Of a stretch of 34,534 nt of DNA, positions 13,784 to 22,796 are shown in pieces. This DNA comes from Chloroflexi bacterium HGW-Chloroflexi-9 (GTDB taxonomy: Bacteria; Chloroflexota; Dehalococcoidia; UBA2979). A program made the position numbers and the translations under genes. The notes below the pieces were generated by a model, which saw nothing but the letters and a program-made list of their open reading frames with translations, was not told the origin of the DNA and did not search any database. Numbering within the stretch: the first letter of the stretch is position 1; every line of letters starts with the position of its first letter. The stretch is from assembly GCA_002840675.1 (NCBI GenBank), contig PHBR01000044.1, positions 1 to 34,534 of the forward strand. Reading direction: 5' to 3'.

Positions 13784-15457
13784 CTACTCCGCCATCCACA
13801 CCTCGCGGATGTCGATGAACCAGGACTGCGGCTGGACGAAGCCCTTCACCTTGGGTGACATCACCCGCAGGTTCAGGTCGTGCACGGTGATCAGGACGGG
13901 GGCGTCCTTCATCATCGTGGACTGGAACTGCTTCAGCAGCCGGTCCTGTTCCGCCTTGTCGAACGTCTCCTGCGCCTGGAAGTACAGGGCGTCGGCGACT
14001 TCCGAGGCGTAGCCCGACTGGTTGCAGCACCCGCTCGGCGGGATGTATGCACCCACGTAGGAGCGGAAGCCCGTGGGGGCGACCGGCGCCAGCGAGATGT
14101 ACGACATGTCGTACTGCGCCCAGTCCGGGTTGGCGAAGCCGGCCCGCAGCGCGGTCAGGATGTTGTTCCACTCAATCGGGATCAACTCCACGTCCACGCC
14201 CACGGCGGCCAGGTCCTGCTTCAGCTTCTCGTTCATCGGCCCGGGGAACATGTTCCCCGAGCCACCGGTCGGGTAGATCATCTTCAGCTTGAGGCCGCCG
14301 GAGTAACCCGCTTCCGCGAGGAGCGCCTTCGCCTTCTCCGGGTCGTAGGTATAGCCCTCCCACGCCTCGTCGAACCACGGGTGACCGGGGTACATGTACT
14401 GGGAGGCCGGGAAGCCCACGTTGTTGATCAGCGTGGAGGTGCCCTCGCGGTCGACCGCGTAGTTCAACGCCTGGCGGACACGGACGTCGTGCAGCGCGCT
14501 GCCCTCGTACGTGTTCAGCTGGTAGGTGATCACGTGGGGGTAGTTCTTCAAGAAGATCTGGAAGCCGCCCGCCTCCAGCTGCGCGACCGAGTCCGGCGGC
14601 GGGAGTTCCGCCCAATCGATGTCGCCGGCTTGCAGGGCGGCGAGGCGCGTAGCGGCCTCAGGCATCGGCAGCAGGACGATCTTGTCCAGCGACGGTCGCC
14701 CGTCCCAGTACTGCTCGAACGCCTCGAGCTCCATCACCTGGCCGTCGACGTACTTGGTCATCTTGAACGGGCCGGTGCCGGTCGCGCTCTTGATGTAGTC
14801 GTCGTTGCCCACGGCCATCACCACTTCCGGCGAGGGGAAGTAGATGTATGCGAGGTCGTACGGCAGGAAGGCGTTGGGGGCCTTCGTAGTGATCGCGATC
14901 GTGTACTGGTCGACCTTCTCCCACTTCGCGATCGAGCCGAGCGAGGAGCCGTTCGTGGCCGCCACGTTGGCGTCGTAGTACTCAAACTCCTTGTCCGCCA
15001 TGCGGCGGAACTGGAAGACCGTATCGTCCGCGTCGAAGGTCGTGCCGTCGTGGAACAGCACGCCCTCGCGCAACTTGAACGTCCAGGTCAGGTTGTCTTC
15101 AGAGCGGGTGACGGACTCGGCCAGCGCGAGCTCCGGCTCAGGGACCGTGTCTCCCTGATAGGTCGTCCACCGGTAGAGCGCGTCGTAGATCTGGTAGCCG
15201 ACGAAGCGGCGCCCCTCGAAGCCCTCGTTGGGGGGCGTGTTCGGGAAGGGCAGGTTGCCCGCCGTCAGCCCAATGCGCAACGTGCCGCCGGTCCCGCTGG
15301 TGTCCACCGGCGCCAATGATGCGTTGGTGCCGACCGGAGACGTCGCCGTGGCACCATCGCCACCGGCTTCGTCGCTCGATCCGCAGGCCGTCAACACCAT
15401 GGCGGAGATGAACGTCAGCAAGGCCAGGGAGACGCCCCGGAACCTCTTGATGCTCAA
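13784..15457 (-). CDS. Peptide/solute ABC transporter substrate-binding lipoprotein (family 5)
   Basis: The 557-aa protein captures a peptide-like ligand outside the membrane for the ABC transporter encoded divergently. A TTG start (15457) with GGAGG six nt upstream gives a lipoprotein signal ending in the lipobox LTAC, so the mature N-terminus is a lipid-anchored Cys at about residue 24. Family 5 (SBP_bac_5) features follow: TFKLREGVLFHDGTTFDADD, TGTGPFKMTKYVDGQ, and DVRVRQALNYAVDRE. Length is normal for an Opp/Dpp binding protein. The ligand is not predictable; nearby amidases suggest amides or peptides. Its promoter has the fullest version of the shared operator. Confidence 0.94.
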   Translation of the reverse strand: MSIKRFRGVSLALLTFISAMVLTACGSSDEAGGDGATATSPVGTNASLAPVDTSGTGGTLRIGLTAGNLPFPNTPPNEGFEGRRFVGYQIYDALYRWTTYQGDTVPEPELALAESVTRSEDNLTWTFKLREGVLFHDGTTFDADDTVFQFRRMADKEFEYYDANVAATNGSSLGSIAKWEKVDQYTIAITTKAPNAFLPYDLAYIYFPSPEVVMAVGNDDYIKSATGTGPFKMTKYVDGQVMELEAFEQYWDGRPSLDKIVLLPMPEAATRLAALQAGDIDWAELPPPDSVAQLEAGGFQIFLKNYPHVITYQLNTYEGSALHDVRVRQALNYAVDREGTSTLINNVGFPASQYMYPGHPWFDEAWEGYTYDPEKAKALLAEAGYSGGLKLKMIYPTGGSGNMFPGPMNEKLKQDLAAVGVDVELIPIEWNNILTALRAGFANPDWAQYDMSYISLAPVAPTGFRSYVGAYIPPSGCCNQSGYASEVADALYFQAQETFDKAEQDRLLKQFQSTMMKDAPVLITVHDLNLRVMSPKVKGFVQPQSWFIDIREVWMAE

Positions 15458-15508
15458 TCCACACCTCCGACTGTGTCCCCGCAACGCGGGGTTCCTCTGG
15501 TGCGGAGC

Positions 15509-15562
15509 ACGCTACGGCTGCCGATTTGCGCCCTCATGACCGGGCGATGAATCCTCCGTGAC
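15509..15562 (-). promoter_or_regulatory. Promoter with four phased operator repeats for the binding protein gene
   Basis: Reading leftward: GTCAC (15562-15558), TTCAT (15551-15547), GTCAT (15540-15536) and GCAAA (15529-15525), each separated by exactly 6 nt, then 10 nt to -10 TAGCGT (15514-15509). The leader is about 45 nt. Confidence 0.8.
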
Positions 15563-15653
15563 CGGCTTCTGTCCGTGCCTTCTCTATCGCGTTACGTCCG
15601 CGTGACGTGGCCTGCGCGGAGGGCGGACGCAGAAACATTCGCGCAGCAACTGC

Positions 15654-15707
15654 GTCACTCACGATTCACGCACGGGTCATGAGCGCGTCATGCGCCCCTC
15701 GTACGGT
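15654..15707 (+). promoter_or_regulatory. Promoter with four phased operator repeats for the ABC/amidase operon
   Basis: GTCAC (15654-15658), TTCAC (15665-15669), GTCAT (15676-15680) and GTCAT (15687-15691) are spaced by 6 nt. Ten nt then lead to -10 TACGGT (15702-15707). The same layout runs the other way 90 nt upstream, so the divergent pair is probably co-regulated. Confidence 0.8.
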
Positions 15708-15735
15708 CGTTGTCGACAGGACGAGGAGTACACCG

Positions 15736-16758
15736 ATGGCCGTTCACGTACCGCAACGATCGACCACCACGAATGTCCCGCCCGCGCTGGCGCCGGGTGA
15801 GCCGCTGCTGAAGGTGCGCGGCCTCACCACGCGCTTCCCGACAAAGAGCGGCTGGCTCACCGCCGTGAACCAGGTCTCCTTTGACCTGGCGCCGGGCCGC
15901 GTCTTGGGCGTCCTGGGCGAGTCCGGGTCTGGCAAGAGCGCCATGCTCCGCACGATCCTGGGACTGCAGCCCCCCACCGCTCAGATCGAGGGCGAGGTCA
16001 TCCTCAACGGGCGCGACCTGGTCGCGATGTCCCCCGCCGAGCGCAGCGCCATCCGCGGCTCCTGGGTCTCGATGGTGTTCCAGGACCCGATGACGGCGCT
16101 GGACCCGGTCTTCTCCGTGGAGCAGCAGTTAGTCGAGACGATCCGCCGCCACAGCGACCTCTCTAAGAAGGACGCCGTCGACCGCGCGATGGAACTGCTG
16201 ACGCTTGTGCAGATCCCGTCGCCGGAGCGGCGGCTGAAGGCGTACCCCTTCGAGCTGTCCGGCGGCATGCGTCAGCGCGTCGTCATCGCCCTCGCGCTGG
16301 TCTCCAACCCGACGCTCCTGCTCGCGGACGAGCCGACGACGGCGCTGGACGTGACGGTGCAGGCGCGCGTGCTGGACCTGTTCCGTGACCTGAAGGAACG
16401 GCTGGGGATGGCGGTGATCTTCGTCACCCACGACCTGGCGGTCGCCGCCGAGATCGCGGACGAGATCGCCGTCATGTACGCCGGTCGCATCGTGGAGCAG
16501 GGCACGGTCCCGGACATCGTCCGGTCGACGGCGCACCCGTACACGCGCGGCCTGCTGGAGGCGAACGTGCGCCCGGGCCAGTTGACCCGGCCCGAGGCGA
16601 TCCCCGGCGCGCCGCCGAACCTCGCGAAGTTGCCCCCGGGCTGCTCGTTCGCCCCGCGCTGCTCGGTGGCGGAGGACCGCTGCTGGGAGTCGCTTCCCGA
16701 CCTGGTCACCCTGACGAACACCCACAGCGCGCGCTGCGTGCGCGTGGCCCGAGGCTAG
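15736..16758 (+). CDS. Oligopeptide/dipeptide ABC transporter ATP-binding protein (DppD/OppD-like)
   Basis: The 340-aa cytoplasmic ATPase powers import. Walker A is GESGSGKS (residues 61-68). The Q-loop MVFQDPMTALDP, the signature LSGGMRQR, Walker B LLLADEP and the switch His in FVTHDLAVA follow in order. The C-terminal oligopeptide-transporter domain (PGCSFAPRCSVAEDRCWES) with spaced Cys is typical of DppD/DppF. The ATG at 15736 has GAGGAG eight nt upstream; the frame is open further upstream across the operator, which is not coding. First gene of the operon running to 22680. Confidence 0.94.
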   Translation: MAVHVPQRSTTTNVPPALAPGEPLLKVRGLTTRFPTKSGWLTAVNQVSFDLAPGRVLGVLGESGSGKSAMLRTILGLQPPTAQIEGEVILNGRDLVAMSPAERSAIRGSWVSMVFQDPMTALDPVFSVEQQLVETIRRHSDLSKKDAVDRAMELLTLVQIPSPERRLKAYPFELSGGMRQRVVIALALVSNPTLLLADEPTTALDVTVQARVLDLFRDLKERLGMAVIFVTHDLAVAAEIADEIAVMYAGRIVEQGTVPDIVRSTAHPYTRGLLEANVRPGQLTRPEAIPGAPPNLAKLPPGCSFAPRCSVAEDRCWESLPDLVTLTNTHSARCVRVARG

Positions 16759-16767
16759 GAGTCCGCG

Positions 16768-17621
16768 ATGGCGATGGTGATCCTCCGCCGGCTCGGCATG
16801 GCAATCCCGACGCTCCTGGGCGTCTCGCTCCTGATCTGGCTCCTGCTCTCCATCCTGCCCGGCGACCCGCTGGTGGGGCTGCTACCCCAGGACGCCACAC
16901 CGCAGGACCGTGTTGACCTTGAGATCGCGATGGGCCTGGACCGACCCCTCCCGGTCAGATACGTCGCATGGATGGGCGATGTCCTGCGCGGTGACTTCGG
17001 CTACTCACCGTTCCGCCGGCGTGATGTCTCCGAGTTGATCGCGACGGCGTGGAAGAACACGGCCGTGCTGGCGGCGGTGTCCGCCGGGTTCGGCCTCTCG
17101 ATCGGCCTACTGGCCGGCACGGTTGCCGGTGTCTACCGCGGGCGCTGGATTGACCGGGTCGTGACGAGCTTCTCCATCGTCGGCCTGAGCGTGCCCTCGT
17201 TCTGGATCGCGATCCTGCTGCTCATCGTCTTCTCAGCGGAGTTGAAGATCCTGCCCGCCGGGGGCCGAGCCGACTTCTCAGACGGCCTCTTCAACTACGC
17301 GAAGTACCTGGTGATGCCGGTCTTCGCCGGCTCGCTCATCACGATCGCGATCACTGCGCGCGTCGCGCGGGCCAGCATCGTGGAGACGTACCAGGCGGAG
17401 TTCGTGGAACTGCTCCGGGCCAAGGGGCTCCGCGAGTGGCAGGTGCTGCTGCACGTCGGTAAGAACGCCATCTCGCCGGTGCTCACAACGCGATCGCCGC
17501 TCGGGATCTGGCAGTGGTGCAGGCCACCACGCTGCTCATCGCCGTGACGTTCGTCCTGCTCAACCTGGCGGTAGACATCCTCCAGGTCACGTTCGACCCG
17601 CGCCAGAAGCGCGCGGCTTAG
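16768..17621 (+). pseudogene. ABC transporter permease (DppB-like), broken by internal deletion/frameshift
   Basis: The first 240 codons are a normal DppB-type permease: MVILRRLGMAIPTLLGVSLL helix, periplasmic loop, further helices, then the EAA loop ending HVGKNAISPVLTT. At about 17487-17494 the frame is lost and would end at 17547. The expected C-terminus continues in another frame, AIAARDLAVVQATTLLIAVTF to DPRQKRAA, ending at TAG 17619-17621. In intact relatives roughly 30 residues (the GGAVVVE-type segment) lie between these parts, so about 85-90 nt are missing. Either the allele is inactive or the assembly dropped a GC-rich stretch. The flanking reading frames are otherwise clean, which favours a recent event or an artefact. 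Ribosome site GGAG precedes the ATG. Confidence 0.85.
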
Positions 17622-17631
17622 GAGGCGCCCG

Positions 17632-18540
17632 ATGACGACGCTCAACCCCGCCGCATCCTCCATTGCCGCGCGATGGCGCGAGGCGGATGCGCCCGCCGCG
17701 CCGGAGTCCTATCTGCAGGCCGCGCGCCGGCGGTTCATGAAGCATCGAGTGGGCCAGGTGGCTTTCGGGGTGCTGGCGCTGCTGGTGCTCTCGGCGATCT
17801 TCGCGCCCATCCTGACCACATACGACCCGATCGTCGGGACGCCGGCGGACCGTCTCAAGGGGATTGGCTCTGCCGGCCACTTCCTGGGGACGGATGAGCA
17901 GGGCCGCGACATGCTGACGCGCCTGCTGTACGGCGGCCGGCTCTCGCTGATCGCCGGCATCGTGCCGGTGCTCATCGCCACGGTGATCGGGACCGCCCTC
18001 GGCTCGTTCTCCGGGTACGTGAAGGGCTGGGTGGCGGCGCTGATCATGCGCGCCATGGACATGCTCTACGCGTTCCCGACGGTGCTGCTGGCGATCGCGG
18101 TGTCCGCCTCGCTCGGGCCGGGCCTCACGAACGTGATCATCGCGATGACTGTGGTCTACATCGCCCCGCTCGCGCGCGTCGCGGAGTCGGCGACGCGCAG
18201 AGTGGTGGTCGCCGAATACATCGAGGCCGCGCGGCTGACTGGGGCGGGGACGCCGAAGATCCTGCTCACGCAGGTCCTGGCGAACATCTTCAGCCCGATC
18301 TTCGTCTATGCCTCCGGCCTGGTGGGCCTGTCGATCGTGATCGCGGCGAGCCTCTCCTTCCTGGGGCTCGGCGTGAAGCCGCCCGCGCCGGAGTGGGGCT
18401 TCATGCTCAACAGCCTGCGGGGAACGATCTACGTGAACCCGTGGGTGGCGGCGCTGCCGGGGTTCTTCATCTTCCTCACGTCTATCTCGTTCAACATGCT
18501 CGCGGACGCCATCCGCGACTCGCTGGACGTGCGAGGGTAG
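17632..18540 (+). CDS. ABC transporter permease (DppC-like)
   Basis: The 302-aa inner-membrane subunit pairs with the DppB-like permease. It has the cytoplasmic N-terminus, a first helix (FGVLALLVLSAIFAPIL) and the OppC-type extracellular segment HFLGTDEQGRDMLTRLLYGGR. The conserved RAMDMLYAFPTVLLAIAV helix is followed by the EAA loop YIEAARLTGAGTPKILLTQV, which docks on the ATPases, and the GLGVKPPAPEWGFML segment. GGAGG stands eight nt before the ATG, 10 nt after the DppB-like stop. Confidence 0.94.
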   Translation: MTTLNPAASSIAARWREADAPAAPESYLQAARRRFMKHRVGQVAFGVLALLVLSAIFAPILTTYDPIVGTPADRLKGIGSAGHFLGTDEQGRDMLTRLLYGGRLSLIAGIVPVLIATVIGTALGSFSGYVKGWVAALIMRAMDMLYAFPTVLLAIAVSASLGPGLTNVIIAMTVVYIAPLARVAESATRRVVVAEYIEAARLTGAGTPKILLTQVLANIFSPIFVYASGLVGLSIVIAASLSFLGLGVKPPAPEWGFMLNSLRGTIYVNPWVAALPGFFIFLTSISFNMLADAIRDSLDVRG

Positions 18541-18549
18541 GAGCGCATC

Positions 18550-19635
18550 ATGACCACGCTATCCGTCGAGACCGACCCGCTGGTTGCGGTAGTGGACGGC
18601 GATGCCGGCCGGCCGCCGCTCTTGGAGGTCCGCAACGTCTCTAAGAGCTTCCCGGTCCGCCTGAGCCCGTTCAAGAAGGGCTACGTATCCGCGGTGGACG
18701 GCCTTTCGTTCACCGTGAAGCACGGCACCACCGTCGGCATCGTGGGCGAGTCCGGCTGCGGGAAGTCCACCGCCGCCCGGCTGATCCTCGGGCTGATCGA
18801 CATCGACAACGGTGACGTGCTGTTCGAGGGGCGGAACGTGAAGGCGCAGCGGGAGTCGCCGCAGACGCCGGACGACCGGCGCGAGCTGCGCCGGAACATG
18901 CAGATGGTGTTCCAGGACCCGCACTCCGCGCTGAACCCGCGCGCCTCTATCGGCGAAATTATCTCGTTCCCGATGAAGGTGCACGGCTTCTCGAAGGAGG
19001 AGCAGCAGGAGCGCACCCAGTGGCTGCTGGAGCAGGTGGGCCTGCACGCGAACCATGCGTCCTACTACCCGCACCAGATGTCCGGCGGCCAGCGCCAGCG
19101 CGTGAACATCGCGCGGGCGCTCGCCCTCTCGCCCCGGCTCGTCGTGTGCGACGAGGCGGTGAGTGCGCTCGACAAGTCCGTGCAGGCGCAGGTGCTCAAC
19201 CTGCTGAAGGACCTGCAGGCGGAACTGGGCCTGACCTACCTATTCATCAGCCACGACCTGAACGTGGTCCAGTACATGAGCGACGAGGTGCTCGTGATGT
19301 ACCTCGGGCAGGCCGTCGAGATGACGGACTCCGCCCGGCTGTACGCGAAGCCGCTGCACCCGTACACGCAGGCGCTGCTCGCCTCCACGCCGCGCCTGGA
19401 CGACGCGGATGGACCGGTCGCGCCGCCGCTCGAGGGCGAACTGCCGAGCCCGCTGGACCCACCGTCTGGCTGCCGGTTCCGGACGCGCTGTCCGTATGCC
19501 ATGGAAGTCTGTGCCCAGGAGCGTCCGCTCCTGGTGGAGGCCGCGGACGGTCACCGCGTGGCCTGTCATCTGTATGTCGAGGGTTCGGTGGAGATGCGTG
19601 CGACCTCGCCCGCGCTCGCCGTGTCCGCCAGCTAG
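18550..19635 (+). CDS. Oligopeptide/dipeptide ABC transporter ATP-binding protein (DppF/OppF-like)
   Basis: The 361-aa second ATPase subunit has Walker A GESGCGKS (about residues 64-71), Q-loop MVFQDPHSALNP, signature MSGGQRQR, and Walker B LVVCDE followed by AVSALD. The switch segment is FISHDLNVV, and the C-terminal domain is PPSGCRFRTRCPYAMEVC with Cys spacing typical of OppF. It starts 9 nt after dppC with TAGGAG as ribosome site. OppD/OppF-type ATPases act as a heterodimer. It is followed 26 nt later by the GatC-like small gene. Confidence 0.94.
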   Translation: MTTLSVETDPLVAVVDGDAGRPPLLEVRNVSKSFPVRLSPFKKGYVSAVDGLSFTVKHGTTVGIVGESGCGKSTAARLILGLIDIDNGDVLFEGRNVKAQRESPQTPDDRRELRRNMQMVFQDPHSALNPRASIGEIISFPMKVHGFSKEEQQERTQWLLEQVGLHANHASYYPHQMSGGQRQRVNIARALALSPRLVVCDEAVSALDKSVQAQVLNLLKDLQAELGLTYLFISHDLNVVQYMSDEVLVMYLGQAVEMTDSARLYAKPLHPYTQALLASTPRLDDADGPVAPPLEGELPSPLDPPSGCRFRTRCPYAMEVCAQERPLLVEAADGHRVACHLYVEGSVEMRATSPALAVSAS

Positions 19636-19661
19636 CGCCCGCAGGGCGAAGGAGAGTCACC

Positions 19662-19865
19662 ATGCCCGTCCCGAAGGATGTGCCCGCCGCCGTCCGCACC
19701 ATGCTGGAGGCCGCCGGCCTCAGCGTGAGCGAGGAAGAGTTCAAGGCGTTCGTGGAGATGTACCCGATGCTCCGCGAGGCCACGGACACCCTCTACGTCG
19801 AGGAAGTCCGCTACGAGGAGCCGGCGCTGGTCTTCACGCCCGTTGCTCCCATGAAGGGCGCCTAG
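19662..19865 (+). CDS. GatC/AtzG-like small amidase partner (67 aa)
   Basis: AAGGAG eight nt before the ATG and tight packing (2 nt before the next start) support a real gene. The sequence AVRTMLEAAGLSVSEEEFKAFVEMYPMLREATDTLYV is a short helical hairpin that opens like GatC or AtzG (aa-GL-x-ls-x-eE). It is followed by an extended tail, YEEPALVFTPVAPMKGA, like the one GatC wraps around GatA. Known small partners of this kind stabilise amidase-signature enzymes such as AtzE. The role here, as a subunit of one or both downstream amidases, is inferred from fold pattern and position, not from confident homology. Confidence 0.65.
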   Translation: MPVPKDVPAAVRTMLEAAGLSVSEEEFKAFVEMYPMLREATDTLYVEEVRYEEPALVFTPVAPMKGA

Positions 19866-19867
19866 CC

Positions 19868-21277
19868 ATGACGCTGCCCATCACCATCCAGGAGGCCGCC
19901 GCCGCGCTGCGTGCGGGCGAAATCTCCAGCGCTGAACTGACCAGCGCCGCCCTCGAACGCATCGCCGCGCTGAACGGCACCGTCGGCGCGTTCATCGCCG
20001 TTACGGACGACATCGCGATGGCCGGCGCGAAGCAGGCCGATGCCGACTTCGCCGCGGGCGTCGACCGCGGCCCGCTGCAGGGCATCCCGTTCGCGATCAA
20101 GGACCTGCTTGCCACGAAGGATGCGCCGACGACGGCGAACTCGCTCATCCTCGACCCGGCCTGGGGTGCGGGTTACGACGCCGTCGCCGTCGAGCGCATC
20201 CGCGCGACTGGCGCTTCGCTGCTCGGGAAGCTCGTGCTATCCGAGTTCGCGATCGGTGCGCCGGACGCGACGAAGCCGTTCCCGGTGCCGAAGAACCCGT
20301 GGGGCCTAGACCGCACGCCGGGTGGCTCGTCCAGCGGGACGGGCATCGCGGTCGCCACGGGCATGGCCCTCGGCGGCCTCGGCACGGACACGGGCGGCAG
20401 CGTCCGCTTCCCGGCGGCGTACTGCGGCCACACCGGTCTGAAGGTCACCTACGGCCGCGTGCCGAAGTGGGGCTGCGCGCCGCTGGGGTACACGCTCGAC
20501 TCGATCGGCCCGATGGCGCGCTCGTCATGGGACGCCGCGGCGATCCTGAACGCCATGGCCGGGTACGACCCGCGTGACCCCACCTCCTCGAAGGCGCCGG
20601 CGGAGGACTACCTCGCCGGCATCGAGGGCGGCGTGAAGGGGCTGAAGATCGGCGTGCCGGTCGGCTACTTCTTCGACCACCCGATGCTGGACCCGGAGGC
20701 GAAGTCGACGACCCTCGCGGTGATCGAGGTCCTCAAGGGCCTCGGCGCCGAGGTGGTTGAGGTCGACCTGCCGTACTCCGCGCAGGCGAAGGAGGCGAAT
20801 ACGATGACGATGCTCACCGAGGCGTTCTCCTACCACCGCATGGACATGGCCAGCCGGTGGACTGACTACGGCAGTGGCACGCGCCAGATCATCGCGCGGG
20901 GCGCGTTCACCTCCGCCGCGGACTACGTGCAGGCGCAGCGCTTCCGCTCCTACTACGCGAAGGAGGCGGCGAAGGTGATGGCGAAGGTGGACGTGCTGAT
21001 CACGCCCACGATCTTCGAGCCGGCGCAGGTCGCGGCCAACATGGACCTGAACAAGCGCATGCTCTCGCCGTCCTACACCGGGCCGTTCAACCTGCTCGGC
21101 TACCCCGCACTCGCGATCCCCTCGGGCTTCTCGAAGGACGGGCTGCCGCTGTCCGCGCAGATCGTGGGTGCGCCGTTCGCGGAGGCGCTCGTCCTCCGCG
21201 CCGGGCACGCCTACCAGCAGGTGACCGACTTCCACCTCCAGGTGCCGGAGATCGCGAAGCAGGGAGTGGTCGCGTGA
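19868..21277 (+). CDS. Amidase (amidase signature family), first of tandem pair
   Basis: The 469-aa enzyme has Lys78 in FAIKDLLAT, cis-Ser154 in PGGSSSGTG and nucleophile Ser178 in DTGGSVRFPA, giving a complete catalytic triad. It is cytoplasmic, with no signal peptide. The ATG at 19868 starts 2 nt after the small gene; the frame is open far upstream, but that stretch is out-of-frame ABC ATPase sequence. It probably cleaves amides brought in by the co-transcribed ABC system, possibly with the 67-aa partner. It is a paralogue of the following gene; both share the GPLQGIP, KDAPTTA, PFPVP-N-PW and YGRVPK-GCAPLGY segments. Confidence 0.93.
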   Translation: MTLPITIQEAAAALRAGEISSAELTSAALERIAALNGTVGAFIAVTDDIAMAGAKQADADFAAGVDRGPLQGIPFAIKDLLATKDAPTTANSLILDPAWGAGYDAVAVERIRATGASLLGKLVLSEFAIGAPDATKPFPVPKNPWGLDRTPGGSSSGTGIAVATGMALGGLGTDTGGSVRFPAAYCGHTGLKVTYGRVPKWGCAPLGYTLDSIGPMARSSWDAAAILNAMAGYDPRDPTSSKAPAEDYLAGIEGGVKGLKIGVPVGYFFDHPMLDPEAKSTTLAVIEVLKGLGAEVVEVDLPYSAQAKEANTMTMLTEAFSYHRMDMASRWTDYGSGTRQIIARGAFTSAADYVQAQRFRSYYAKEAAKVMAKVDVLITPTIFEPAQVAANMDLNKRMLSPSYTGPFNLLGYPALAIPSGFSKDGLPLSAQIVGAPFAEALVLRAGHAYQQVTDFHLQVPEIAKQGVVA

Positions 21278-22680
21278 CTGACATCCCGCTCACGATCACC
21301 GAGGCCGCCGAGGGACTGCGCGCGAAGCGCTACAGCAGCGTGGAACTGACGTCCGCAATGCTGAAGCGTGCGGACTCCCTCGATTCGCAACTCGGCGTCT
21401 ACATCACCAGGATGGACGAGCCAGCGCTGACGGCCGCCGCGCAGGCGGACGCCGCCTTCGCGGCGGGCGTCGATCAGGGGCCGTTGCAGGGCATCCCGCT
21501 CGGCATCAAGGACATCATCGCGACGAAGGATGCGCCGACCACCGCGCAGAGCCTGATCCTGGACCGCAAGTGGGGCGAAGGCATCGACGCCCCCGTGATC
21601 GCGCGGCTGCGTGGGGCGGGGGCAGTCATCATCGGCAAGACCTCCACCATGGAGTTCGCGATTGGCATGCCGGACGCGAGCAAGCCGTTCCCGGTGCCGC
21701 GTAACCCGTGGAATCCGTCGACGTGGCCGGGTGGCTCCTCCTCCGGCAGCGGTGCCGGCGTGGCGGCGGGGTTGTTCCTCGGCGCGCTTGGTACCGACAC
21801 GGGCGGCAGTGTCCGCATCCCCGCGGCGTTCTGCGGGATTAGCGGCCTGAAGCAGACCTACGGCCGCGTCCCGAAGGCCGGCTGCGCGCCGCTGGGCTAC
21901 TCGCTCGACCACATTGGCCCGATGACGCGCAGCGCCCGCGACGGCGCGATCATGCTGCAGGTCATGGCCGGCTACGACGCGTCGGACCCGTACTGCGCGG
22001 ATGTGTCCGTGCCGGACTACCTGGCCGCGCTCACCGGCTCCGTGGCCGGTCTCCGTATTGGCGTGGAGCGGGCGAACCACCTCACCTGGCCAGGCGTCCT
22101 ACCCGAGGCGGTGAGTGCGTTCGAGGACGCCGTCGCGGCGCTCGCCTCGGCCGGCGCGGAGACGCCCGAGGTCGTGGTGCCGCACTACCAGCAGTTGCGG
22201 AACGCGAACACCCTGATGCTGCGCGCGGAGGCGTCCTCGTACCACCTGGCGGACCTCCGCGTCCGCTTCGAGGAGTACGGGGTCCACACCAGCAAGGCGG
22301 TCTCCGGCGGCGCGTTCGCGAGCAGCGGGGACTTCGTGCAGGCGCAGCGGTTCCGCTCGCTCGCCCGCCAGGAGATCTCCGAACTGATGGCGCCGCTGGA
22401 CGCGATGGTGATGCTGACGGTCGGGTGCGGAGCGCCCGAGGTCGAAGGCCTGAACCATGCCTCCTTCGCACAGTGGCCGGTGTTCACGGGGCCCTGGAAC
22501 CTCCTGGGCCTGCCCGCCTACGCCATCCCGATCGGCTTCACCGCGAGCGGGATGCCGCTCTCTATGCAGGTTGTCGGGAAGCCGTTCGCGGAGGAGACGG
22601 TGATCCGCATCGCGGACGCGTTCCAGCGGCTGACGGACTTCCACCTGCAGTTGCCGCCCCTGGTGGCCGCAGCCGTCTAG
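21274..22680 (+). CDS. Amidase (amidase signature family), second of tandem pair
   Basis: The 468-aa paralogue of the preceding amidase has Lys79 in LGIKDIIAT, cis-Ser155 in PGGSSSGSG and nucleophile Ser179 in DTGGSVRIPA. The GTG start overlaps the upstream TGA by 4 nt (GTGA), with GGGAG upstream, so translation is coupled. The pair is much closer to each other than to the amidase at 2003, which points to tandem duplication followed by divergence; they may differ in substrate or form a hetero-oligomer. Last gene of the operon, ending at a strong hairpin. Confidence 0.93.
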   Translation: MTDIPLTITEAAEGLRAKRYSSVELTSAMLKRADSLDSQLGVYITRMDEPALTAAAQADAAFAAGVDQGPLQGIPLGIKDIIATKDAPTTAQSLILDRKWGEGIDAPVIARLRGAGAVIIGKTSTMEFAIGMPDASKPFPVPRNPWNPSTWPGGSSSGSGAGVAAGLFLGALGTDTGGSVRIPAAFCGISGLKQTYGRVPKAGCAPLGYSLDHIGPMTRSARDGAIMLQVMAGYDASDPYCADVSVPDYLAALTGSVAGLRIGVERANHLTWPGVLPEAVSAFEDAVAALASAGAETPEVVVPHYQQLRNANTLMLRAEASSYHLADLRVRFEEYGVHTSKAVSGGAFASSGDFVQAQRFRSLARQEISELMAPLDAMVMLTVGCGAPEVEGLNHASFAQWPVFTGPWNLLGLPAYAIPIGFTASGMPLSMQVVGKPFAEETVIRIADAFQRLTDFHLQLPPLVAAAV

Positions 22681-22703
22681 ACGTCGGTTCGTCTGACGAG
22701 CCA

Positions 22704-22731
22704 CGGGGCCGGGGAGTGATCCCCGGCCCCG
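22704..22731 (+). terminator. Terminator of the ABC/amidase operon
   Basis: A perfect 12-bp stem (22704-22715 with 22720-22731, core GGGGCCGGGGA) and loop GTGA are followed by CCTCGTTGT. Confidence 0.85.
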
Positions 22732-22796
22732 CCTCGTTGTCGGGCGTACGATCCGGCCGAGTCCGTCGCACGGGCGGCGGAGAGAGGTCTGGCGCG

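Noticed and set aside
15607-15735. N-terminal extension of the OppD-like ATPase
   Set aside because: This stretch contains the phased operator and the -10 hexamer; the ATG at 15736 has a ribosome site and matches family length.
19409-21277. 622-codon frame starting inside the oppF gene
   Set aside because: The amidase starts at ATG 19868; the 150 upstream codons are out-of-frame oppF and small-gene sequence.
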